Part shown: one piece after another, positions 57,431 through 64,000 of the stretch
Numbering within the stretch: the stretch's first letter is position 1
How the letters are laid out: the number at the start of each line of letters is the position of its first letter
Origin: ZC4RG35 sp040878345
GTDB taxonomy: Bacteria > Actinomycetota > Acidimicrobiia > Spongiisociales > ZC4RG35
NCBI GenBank assembly: GCA_040878345.1
Contig: JBBDML010000019.1
Span: 1-64,000 of the forward strand
Length of the DNA stretch: 64,000 nt
Direction of reading: 5' to 3'
The notes under the pieces: model-generated
Database searches by the model: none
Seen by the model: only the letters and a program-made list of their open reading frames with translations
What the model was told of the DNA's origin: nothing
Made by a program: the position numbers and the translations under genes

Positions 57431-59124
57431 GCCGCCCCAACCCGAGCACTGCCATGGCGGAGGTGGTCATCGACGAGCTCGCCCTAAACGGTGTCAGGTT
57501 GGTGGTGATCTCACCGGGGTCGCGGTCGGCGGCCTTGGCCATCGCCGCCTCCCGGCATCCCGGGATCCAGAGCGTGGTAGTCCTGGACGAGCGTTCGGCG
57601 GCCTTCCATGCGTTGGGAAGGTCGAAGGTTGATGGGTTCCCGGCCGTGGTGATCTCCACGTCGGGGACCGCCCCGGCCAACTGGTACCCGGCGGTGATCG
57701 AGGCCGACATGTCGATGACCCCCCTGATCCTGGTCTCAGCGGATCGACCCGCCGAGTCGAGGGGTGTCGGAGCCAATCAGACCATCGACCAGGTCCGGCT
57801 GTTCGGTGACAAGGTCCGATGGTTCGCCGAGATCGATGCCCCGGGCCAACAGGACATGAACGCCGGGTGGCGTGGTCTGATCTGTGAGGCGGTGACCACC
57901 AGCCGGGGTGATGGCTCAGGGCCGGGCCCGGTTCACCTGAACCTGGCGTTCAGGGAGCCAACGGTCCCCGTGTCCGATGACGGGAGGACCGCTACCGACC
58001 CGTACCCCCACCCCATCGAAGGCCGGGATGGCGGTCACCCTTGGATCGAGCCCGCCCCCGGCGGTTCCCGCCCGAGCCCGGGGAGAGAGATCCCTTACAC
58101 CCCCCGTGGGTTGGTGATCGCCGGCGACGGGTCGTACGAGCGGGATCGGCTGTTGGAGGCGGCTCGGGTCCTGGGCTGGCCGGTCCTGGCCACCGCACTC
58201 TCAGGACTGCGCGGCCAGGACGTGATCACCTGCTATCACCACCTGCTCGCCGGCCCCCTTCCCGATGGCATGCGCCCCGAGTTGGTGGTCGCCGCGGGGC
58301 ACATCGGCCCCAGCCAGCGTCTGGAAGCCCTGATCGCCATTGCCGACCATCGGGTGCGGGTGGACGCCTGGGGCCGGTCCATCGACCCAAACCGCAATGC
58401 CACCCTGAAGGTCGACTCGGACCCGGTGAGTGCCCTGGCCACGATGGCCGACCGTGCCCGGCCCGATCCGGACTGGGCCGGCGCATGGTCGAAGGCGGGT
58501 GCAGTGGTGCGAAGCCTGCTGGATCGGTGTCTGGCCGATCATCCGGGTCTGTCCGGGGCCGGGGTGGCCCACACCCTCGACCGGGTCGATTGGGGCTGCC
58601 TGGTGGTGGCCTCATCGCTCCCGATCCGTGAGGTCGACGCCCATCTCACCCGGCCGGGCAGGGTCATCGCCAATCGTGGCGCATCCGGGATCGACGGGTT
58701 CGTCTCGACCGCAATGGGTGTGGCCTCGGCGGTGCCGCGGACCTTGGCCCTGAGCGGGGATCTCTCGCTTCTCCACGACGCCAATGGCTTCCTAAGTGAC
58801 GGGGATCGCGACCTGACGATGGTGGTGATCAACAACGATGGCGGCGGTCTGTTCGACTCGCTTCCCCAGGCGGCCCACGCCCCCGAGTACGAACGGCTGT
58901 TTCTGACTCCCCAGCGGCGCGACCTGGCGGGTCTCGCCAGATTCCACGGGCTGGACTATCAGGCGGCCGAGGGTCTCGATCAGCTGGCCGCCATCGTCGA
59001 GTCGAGACTTGGCTCGGGCCAAGAGTCGTTGATCGAGGCCCGGGTCGATCGCAGCTTCGACCTCGCCGTCCGCCGGAGCCTCGATGAGGCTGGCCGCTCA
59101 GCCATGGCCGCCTTCAACCCCTAA
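57427..59124 (+). CDS. menD: SEPHCHC synthase (2-succinyl-5-enolpyruvyl-6-hydroxy-3-cyclohexene-1-carboxylate synthase)
   Basis: 565 residues from the ATG at 57427, which overlaps the menC stop (ATGA); an upstream in-frame ATG at 57358 lies inside menC. ThDP-enzyme motifs: VISPGSRSAALAIAA with the conserved Ser-Arg-Ser, VVVLDERSAAFHALG with the catalytic Glu, and NRGASGIDGFVSTAMGVA ... LSGDLSLLHDANGFL for ThDP-Mg binding. It joins isochorismate and 2-oxoglutarate. The 3' end overlaps the convergent menF gene by 27 nt. Confidence 0.96.
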   Translation: MSRPNPSTAMAEVVIDELALNGVRLVVISPGSRSAALAIAASRHPGIQSVVVLDERSAAFHALGRSKVDGFPAVVISTSGTAPANWYPAVIEADMSMTPLILVSADRPAESRGVGANQTIDQVRLFGDKVRWFAEIDAPGQQDMNAGWRGLICEAVTTSRGDGSGPGPVHLNLAFREPTVPVSDDGRTATDPYPHPIEGRDGGHPWIEPAPGGSRPSPGREIPYTPRGLVIAGDGSYERDRLLEAARVLGWPVLATALSGLRGQDVITCYHHLLAGPLPDGMRPELVVAAGHIGPSQRLEALIAIADHRVRVDAWGRSIDPNRNATLKVDSDPVSALATMADRARPDPDWAGAWSKAGAVVRSLLDRCLADHPGLSGAGVAHTLDRVDWGCLVVASSLPIREVDAHLTRPGRVIANRGASGIDGFVSTAMGVASAVPRTLALSGDLSLLHDANGFLSDGDRDLTMVVINNDGGGLFDSLPQAAHAPEYERLFLTPQRRDLAGLARFHGLDYQAAEGLDQLAAIVESRLGSGQESLIEARVDRSFDLAVRRSLDEAGRSAMAAFNP

Positions 59125-60135
59125 GGCCCGGAGCATCGGCCCCAGCTTGAGGTCGGTCTCGGCCCACTCAGATTGGCGGTCCGACCCGTGCACAAGGCCT
59201 CCCCCTGCATAGATGGTGCCCCGGTTTTGATCGAAGAGCCCGCAGCGCAGGGCAATGGCGAACTCGCCGTCGCCCTTGGTGTCGAACCAGCCGACCGGGC
59301 CTGCATAACGGCCCCGTCCCCGCGGCTCCATGGCCCGGATCAGGGCGAGTGCGGCGGGCGTGGGGGTGCCGGCAACCGCGGCAGTGGGGTGAATCGAAGA
59401 CAGGAGGTCGAGCACCTTGGTGCCGGGCAATGCGATCGCCGTGAAGTCGGTCGCGACGTGGAGGATTGGACCCACCTGGATGACCGAGCGCTCGCCGATG
59501 AGGTCGATGCTGTGGCCTCCGAGACCGGCAGCCGCAGATCGGGCAGCCAGGTCGTGTTCCATCTCGATCCTGGCAGCGTCGAGATGATCGACCTCGGTTG
59601 CAGTCCCGGCGAGCACCCTCGACCTCACCCGATCGCCCTCCAAGGAGACGAGCAGCTCGGGGCTGGCTCCGACCAGCCCATCGTTCAGGAACACATAGGT
59701 CGAGGGGTTTGCCCGGACCAGGCGCTCAAGGATGAGGTGCGGATCGAAGGGCTCCGACAACTCCACCTCGACATGGCGGGCCAGCACCACCTTCTCCAAC
59801 TCGCCGGCGGAGATCGACGACATGGCAATGGAGAATCCGTGTTCCCATTCAGCCCGGCCATCGGCGACCAATCGAGCCAACAGCCGGCCCTCGTCGGCCG
59901 ACGACCAGGCGACCTGGCCCTCAGCGACTTCCTCGGGCGCCAGGACCAGCGAGCCCCTCTGATCGGGATCGAAGGTGAAGGAGGCGAACCCGACTCCCCG
60001 ATCCACCGAGGCGAGCCAGTCCCCTGTCTTGGTGTACCGGTCGGCCCCCGTCCCGGGGTCAAAGGACAGGAGCTCCCCGAGCCCTCTCAAGCTGTGATCA
60101 GGGCTCGACCAGAATGGGGCCAGGTCGGGGCTCAC
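59098..60135 (-). CDS. menF: Isochorismate synthase
   Basis: 345 residues. The chorismate-binding domain covers the C-terminal 250 residues: AGELEKVVLARHVEVEL, LLVSLEGDRVRSRVLAGTA, SSIHPTAAVAGTPTPAALAL with catalytic-site residues, and GRYAGPVGWFDTKGDGEFAI followed by GTIYAGGGLVHGSDRQSEW. GTP-A/T-P and the G-x-G-D-G-E-F pattern are those of MenF/EntC/DhbC rather than anthranilate synthase. Convergent overlap with menD. The GTG start overlaps the murI stop by 4 nt, so it is the second gene of a murI-menF operon. Confidence 0.94.
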   Translation of the reverse strand: MSPDLAPFWSSPDHSLRGLGELLSFDPGTGADRYTKTGDWLASVDRGVGFASFTFDPDQRGSLVLAPEEVAEGQVAWSSADEGRLLARLVADGRAEWEHGFSIAMSSISAGELEKVVLARHVEVELSEPFDPHLILERLVRANPSTYVFLNDGLVGASPELLVSLEGDRVRSRVLAGTATEVDHLDAARIEMEHDLAARSAAAGLGGHSIDLIGERSVIQVGPILHVATDFTAIALPGTKVLDLLSSIHPTAAVAGTPTPAALALIRAMEPRGRGRYAGPVGWFDTKGDGEFAIALRCGLFDQNRGTIYAGGGLVHGSDRQSEWAETDLKLGPMLRALGVEGGHG

Positions 60136-60896
60136 GGATAGGCGAGGATGGTATCGGCGGTGAGCCCGGCCAGTTCTCTGGCGAGATCGGCGAAGCGCCC
60201 GAGGTCTCCCGAGGCCGCCATGCGCAACCCGCCGCTCTCATTGGTTCCCGGCGCCACCCGCGCCGTCTGCATGGCCACCGCCGGTGCGGGGTCGATCACC
60301 GTCGCCGACCCTCCCGAAACTCGATCGATCACCGGGCGCAGGAACGAGAAGTGGGTGCATCCCAGCACCAGGGCATCGGCCCCGGCCTCGAGCGCCGGCC
60401 CCAGGCACGCGGTCACCGCCCTCTCCACCCCAGGGTCGTCGACCCTTCCGGCTTCGACCAGCTCCACCCATTCCGGGCATGCCCGCTCGATGACCTGTGC
60501 GCCGTGGCCGAACCTACTGACCACAGACTCGAACAGCCTCCCCTGGAAGGTGGCAGCGGTGGCGAACACCGCGATCACCCCGGTGGTGCTCAGGGCGGCG
60601 GCCGGCCTGACCGCGGGCTCCATGCCAACGATGGGGAGGCTCGGGTGATCGGCCCTGAGCTCATCGAGGGCCGCCGCCGAGGCGGTGTTGCACGCCACCA
60701 CCAGAGTGGTTGCCCCGTGGCCGATGAGCCATCTGGCGATCTCCCTGGAGAACGACTGGACCTCGGCGAGGCTTCGAGGGCCGTACGGGGCGCGTGCCCG
60801 GTCGGCTACATAGAGGAGATCGGCCCGGGGCAGGGCGCGACGGATCTCCAGGAGCACGCTGAGGCCCCCCACACCCGAGTCGAAGACACCGATCAC
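60132..60896 (-). CDS. murI: Glutamate racemase
   Basis: 254 residues from a GTG. IGVFDSGVGGLSVLLEI starts the protein, LLYVADRARAPYGPRS follows, and the two catalytic cysteines are in LVVACNTASAAAL and LVLGCTHFSFL. It makes D-glutamate for peptidoglycan. It is the first gene of a two-gene operon with menF, an unusual pairing of cell-wall and menaquinone functions that may simply be chromosomal convenience. It is divergent from the SDR gene with 69 nt between. Confidence 0.96.
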   Translation of the reverse strand: MIGVFDSGVGGLSVLLEIRRALPRADLLYVADRARAPYGPRSLAEVQSFSREIARWLIGHGATTLVVACNTASAAALDELRADHPSLPIVGMEPAVRPAAALSTTGVIAVFATAATFQGRLFESVVSRFGHGAQVIERACPEWVELVEAGRVDDPGVERAVTACLGPALEAGADALVLGCTHFSFLRPVIDRVSGGSATVIDPAPAVAMQTARVAPGTNESGGLRMAASGDLGRFADLARELAGLTADTILAYP

Positions 60897-60965
60897 GGGT
60901 GTATCTCACCATCCGGGGCCGGGCACCGCTGGTAGCGTCGCCGGCCCGAGCCGCGGAGGGCGTCG

Positions 60966-61736
60966 ATGCAACTGGATGGTGCGGTGGCCGTGGTCACCGG
61001 CGGCGTCTCGGGTTTGGGGCTGGGGGCGGCCCGGCGACTCACCGAGCATGGGGCCTCGGTCGCCATGTTCGATGTCAACGAGGCCAAAGGGGCATCGGCA
61101 GCCGCCGAGCTCGGAGACCGGTCACGGTTCCTGATTTGTGACGTCTCGGTTGCCGAGAGCGTCGGGGCCGCGGTGGCGGGGGCGGTCGAGGAGTTCGGGC
61201 GTATCGACATCTTGGTGAATGCCGCCGGCATTGCCCCGGCGCAGCGAGTGGTCTCGCGGGATGGCGAAATGTTCGACCTCGAGCTCTTCAAGCTCACCAT
61301 TGGCGTCAACTTGGTCGGGATGTTCGACGTGATTCGCAACGTGGCTGCGGTCATGGCTCGAAACGAGGCAGGGAGCACCGGGGAACGCGGGGTGATCGTC
61401 AACGTGGCCTCGATCGCCGCATTCGACGGCCAGATCGGACAGGCCGCATACTCGGCGTCGAAGGGGGGCGTGGTGGGCATGACCCTCCCCATCGCCCGGG
61501 ACCTCGGGAGCGTGGGCATTCGGGTGATGACGATCGCGCCGGGGATCATGGACACCCCGCTCCTCGCCGGCGCACCGCAGGAGTTGCGCGACGCCCTGGC
61601 CAAGCTCCATGTCTTCCCCCAGAGGTTGGGGACGCCCGAGGACTTCGCCCACCTGGTCCAGGCGATCGTGGAGAACCCGATGCTCAACGGCGAGGTGATA
61701 AGGCTCGACGCCGCGGCCCGCATGCCGCCACGGTGA
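60966..61736 (+). CDS. Short-chain dehydrogenase, 3-hydroxyacyl-CoA dehydrogenase type II-like
   Basis: 256 residues. VAVVTGGVSGLGLGAARRLT is the TGxxxGxG cofactor motif, LVNAAGIAP the NAG-type strand, VASIAAFDGQIGQAAYSASK the Ser-Tyr-Lys triad, and PGIMDTPLLAGAP the substrate loop. The LPIARDLGSVGIRVMTIAPG region and overall pattern match HSD17B10-like enzymes that oxidise 3-hydroxyacyl-CoA or hydroxysteroids with NAD. GGAGGG lies upstream of the ATG. The convergent CoA-ligase gene ends at the very next base. Confidence 0.92.
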   Translation: MQLDGAVAVVTGGVSGLGLGAARRLTEHGASVAMFDVNEAKGASAAAELGDRSRFLICDVSVAESVGAAVAGAVEEFGRIDILVNAAGIAPAQRVVSRDGEMFDLELFKLTIGVNLVGMFDVIRNVAAVMARNEAGSTGERGVIVNVASIAAFDGQIGQAAYSASKGGVVGMTLPIARDLGSVGIRVMTIAPGIMDTPLLAGAPQELRDALAKLHVFPQRLGTPEDFAHLVQAIVENPMLNGEVIRLDAAARMPPR

Positions 61737-63674
61737 TCAACCGATCTTCCTGATGCCTTCCAGGCTCTCCGGGTTCTCGAGGCTGGTCAGATCGCCCGGG
61801 TCTTCGCCGAGGGCCATCGCCTTGACCACACGTCGCATGATCTTCTGGGAGCGGGTCCGGGGGAGGTCGGCGACCCAGGTGACGGACACCGGGCGGAACG
61901 CTCTTCCGAGGCTGGCGGCCACGGCATCCAGGACCTCGCCGGTGAGGGCAGCGGTATCGGTCACCCCCGGTGCCGGGACCAGGTACAGGGCGATGGCCTC
62001 GCCCTTGACCTCATCGGGAACACCGATCGCAGCCGCCATCACCACCTCGTCGAAGGAAACCGCCACCGACTCGATCTCGGCCGGCCCGATTCGCTTGCCG
62101 GCGATGTTGAGGGTGTCGTCCGAGCGCCCATGGAGGTACCAGAAGCCGTCCTCGTCGACGGACGCCCAATCCCCATGCACCCAGGTGTCCTCGAACCGTG
62201 ACCAGTAGGTGTCGATGTAGCGCTGTGGCTCGCCCCAAAACCCGCGAGTCATCCCGGGCCAGGAGCCGCGGATCACCAGCTCACCCACCTCACCCCTGAG
62301 GGGTTGCCCGTCTGGGCCGTACACGTCGGCGTCGACTCCCAGGGCCGGGCCACCCAGAGAGGTGGGCTTGATCCCCTGGAGGAGGTTGACCGAGAGGATG
62401 CAGGCCCCGATCTCGGTGCCTCCGGAGATGTTGACGATCGGGATCCGCTCTCCACCCACCTCACGGAACAGCCACCACCAGGGCTCTGGGTTCCATGGCT
62501 CACCGGTTGATCCGAAGGTCTTGAGGTGTGACAGGTCGTGACGTCGAGCCATCTCCGCTCCATGCGGCTGCAAGGACCTGACCAGGGTGGGAGAGAGGCC
62601 GAGGATGGTCACTCCCAAGTCGGCGGTGACCTCCCAGAGGCGGTCGGGCCCGGGGTAGTCGGGTGCCCCGTCATAGGTGGCGATGGCGGCACCGTTGGCC
62701 AGACCGGCCACCACCACCCAGGGCCCCATGATCCAACCCATGTCGGTGGCCCACATCAGGACGTCGTCTCGCTCTACCTCGAACTGGAAGGCCCCTTCGG
62801 CGGCGAGCTTCACGGTGAGCCCGGCATGGACGTGGACCGCGCCCTTGGGTCGCCCGGTGGTGCCAGAGGTGTAGGCGATCATCACCGGGTCCTCGGCACG
62901 GGTCTTCACCGGGTCGAGTGGCTCCGATCCGGCGACCAGATCGTGCCACCAATGATCGCGCCCATCCGTCATAGGGGTGCTGGGACGGGGGGAGTAGTCG
63001 ACCACCAGGAGATGGTCGATACCCCCGGCGAGAGCCACCGCCTCGTCGGCAGTCTCCTTCATGGGGATGGGCCGTCCCCGGCGGGTGAAGCCATTGGCGC
63101 AGATCATCACCTTCGGCTTGGGGTCGTCGAGTCGGGTCGCCACCGCCTCCGACCCGTACCCGGAGAAGACCGGGATGAACACCGCGCCCAGACGCGCCAC
63201 TCCGAGGAGGGCGACCACCGCCTCCTCGGACATGGGGAGAAAGACGGAGACCGCATCACCCCGCTCGACGCCAAGGTACTGCAGCGCCCCGGCCAGGCGC
63301 GACACCCGGTCGGCGAGCTGGCCGAAGCTGATCTCCCGGGTCTCGGCGGACTCCTTCTGGGATCGGATCGCCAGCCGCCCCGGGTCCTCGGCGGCCCACT
63401 TGTCGACACAGGCGCGGGACAGGTTGAACAGCCCATCTGGGAACCAGGTCGCCCAGGGGTGGCCACGGGAGGTGTCCCGGATCACGGTGGGGGGGCGGTC
63501 GAAAGGCAACTCGAGGAACTCGACGACCGCCCCCCAGAACCACTCGGGGTGGTCTGCCGAGCGCGTCACGAGGTCCTGGAAGACGGAGATGCCGTGACGT
63601 TCCATGAAGCGGCGGGTGTTGGTGGTGGCGGCCCGCTCCGGGTCCGGTGCCCACACGATGTCGAAGCTCTCCAT
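61737..63674 (-). CDS. Acetyl/propionyl-CoA synthetase-like AMP-forming ligase
   Basis: 645 residues. An ACAS-type N-terminus (DHPEWFWGAVVEFLELPFDR) precedes the adenylation domain: IAYTSGTTGRPKGAVHVHAG (P-loop), VNISGGTEIGACIL, and WVHGDWASVDEDGFWYLHGR with SDD. The C-terminal catalytic Lys lies in LPRTRSQKIMRR; most members have SGK here, so Gln before Lys is a deviation. It activates a short carboxylic acid as its adenylate and transfers it to CoA. A TACCCT box lies 13 nt before the ATG on its strand. The exact acid (acetate, propionate, acetoacetate) is not determinable. Confidence 0.9.
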   Translation of the reverse strand: MESFDIVWAPDPERAATTNTRRFMERHGISVFQDLVTRSADHPEWFWGAVVEFLELPFDRPPTVIRDTSRGHPWATWFPDGLFNLSRACVDKWAAEDPGRLAIRSQKESAETREISFGQLADRVSRLAGALQYLGVERGDAVSVFLPMSEEAVVALLGVARLGAVFIPVFSGYGSEAVATRLDDPKPKVMICANGFTRRGRPIPMKETADEAVALAGGIDHLLVVDYSPRPSTPMTDGRDHWWHDLVAGSEPLDPVKTRAEDPVMIAYTSGTTGRPKGAVHVHAGLTVKLAAEGAFQFEVERDDVLMWATDMGWIMGPWVVVAGLANGAAIATYDGAPDYPGPDRLWEVTADLGVTILGLSPTLVRSLQPHGAEMARRHDLSHLKTFGSTGEPWNPEPWWWLFREVGGERIPIVNISGGTEIGACILSVNLLQGIKPTSLGGPALGVDADVYGPDGQPLRGEVGELVIRGSWPGMTRGFWGEPQRYIDTYWSRFEDTWVHGDWASVDEDGFWYLHGRSDDTLNIAGKRIGPAEIESVAVSFDEVVMAAAIGVPDEVKGEAIALYLVPAPGVTDTAALTGEVLDAVAASLGRAFRPVSVTWVADLPRTRSQKIMRRVVKAMALGEDPGDLTSLENPESLEGIRKIG

Positions 63675-63725
63675 GAGATCCCGCCCGAGGGTATCCGAGA
63701 CACCCCGGGAGCTGGTCGACGGTTC

Positions 63726-63731
63726 TAGCCT
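63726..63731 (+). promoter_or_regulatory. -10 box (TAGCCT), leaderless spacing
   Basis: TANNNT hexamer ending 8 nt before the ATG at 63740. Confidence 0.4.
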
Positions 63732-63739
63732 GGCCCCCG

Positions 63740-64000
63740 ATGAGCACTGCCCGTGAGCGCGAGGACAACCGGGTCTTCAGGCGCCGGACCCTCGTGGTAG
63801 CCGGGGTTCTCGCCGCGACCGCCACCGGGGTCTGGCTGGTCTACAGGTTGAAGACCCTCTTTTTCATGGTCTTCGTCGCAGTGGCCTTGGCAATCGCCTT
63901 CGAGCCGCCGGTCCACTATCTCGAGAAGCGGGGCTGGAAGAGGAGGACCGCCACCGGGGTGGTGCTTCTCGCCGCCCTGATCGTCATCATCGGGTTCACC
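63740..64000 (+). CDS. AI-2E family transporter (PerM-like), N-terminal part
   Basis: 87 codons are inside the window and the frame runs off the end. After a charged N-terminus (STAREREDNRVFRRRTLVV) come hydrophobic helices including LKTLFFMVFVAVALAIAFEP and the motif PPVHYLEKRGWKRRTATGVV, followed by the start of the next helix. The P-x(2)-x-L-x-x-R-G-x-x-R pattern after the second helix is typical of the AI-2E/PerM family, eight-helix membrane proteins, some of which export quorum signals or Na+. The rest lies outside the window. Confidence 0.8.
   Translation, partial: MSTAREREDNRVFRRRTLVVAGVLAATATGVWLVYRLKTLFFMVFVAVALAIAFEPPVHYLEKRGWKRRTATGVVLLAALIVIIGFT

Overview
The window is 64 kb of GC-rich, gene-dense chromosome with strong G/C preference at third codon positions. 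Start codons are often GTG, many genes overlap by ATGA or GTGA, and many appear to lack a leader. Gene content is housekeeping for a menaquinone-using, GatCAB-dependent, high-GC Gram-positive type bacterium. An actinobacterium, probably of the Acidimicrobiia or a related deep branch, fits best; this is inferred from style and content, since no rRNA gene is present. No tRNA, rRNA, CRISPR array, intact prophage or intact insertion sequence was seen.

Layout. 0-3.8 kb is a ragged edge: an orphan ORF, a 5'-truncated oxidoreductase-methyltransferase fusion, a fragment of a berberine-type flavoenzyme, a class III adenylate cyclase and a frameshifted remnant. 3.8-8.8 kb holds gatCAB, pyk and a small conserved-looking ORF. 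8.8-16 kb has a VanW-type cell-wall protein, an Fe-S PD-(D/E)XK nuclease, a peptidase C26/FAH-hydrolase pair, a PadR regulator with its membrane partner, a P450 and a DoxX-like protein. 15.9-21.8 kb looks catabolic: PLP decarboxylase, glutamine-synthetase-like ligase, acetoacetate-decarboxylase-like protein, aldehyde dehydrogenase and LigB-type ring-cleavage dioxygenase. 21.9-31.2 kb carries two tandem dynamin-like GTPases, MscS, a lipid kinase, a degenerate ADP-ribosylglycohydrolase homologue, an Atg22-like MFS protein, a zinc alcohol dehydrogenase, an aminotransferase and an LEA-like repeat protein. 31.3-40.5 kb has a decayed secreted nuclease, a PQQ-type sugar dehydrogenase lipoprotein, HIT, transporters, a DUF222-HNH gene, a cyclase-like/SRPBCC fusion, and mannosylglycerate synthase coupled to a YdcZ-type transporter.

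40.6-46.7 kb is the most striking block: four consecutive genes encoding a HerA-type ATPase, SbcD (Mre11), SbcC (Rad50) and a NurA-like nuclease, the gene set of archaeal DNA-end resection, in a bacterial context. After it come gpsA, ychF, a glycine riboswitch upstream of a full-length gcvP, a long coiled-coil protein with a novel-looking architecture, manC, a small cytochrome c lipoprotein, menC-menD, menF-murI, a short-chain dehydrogenase, an acetyl-CoA-synthetase-like enzyme and the start of an AI-2E-family transporter.

Links between genes. ManC makes GDP-mannose, which the mannosylglycerate synthase would consume, and MscS would also belong to an osmotic response. The PuuA/PuuD-like and HpcB/HpcC/HpcE-like proteins suggest degradation of aromatic amines or hydroxyphenylacetates. 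MenF, MenD and MenC are consecutive steps from chorismate to o-succinylbenzoate (the intervening MenH is not seen here). Seventeen starts, including those of pyk, padR, sbcD, gpsA and manC, have a TANNNT box only 6-9 nt upstream, which points to widespread leaderless mRNA.
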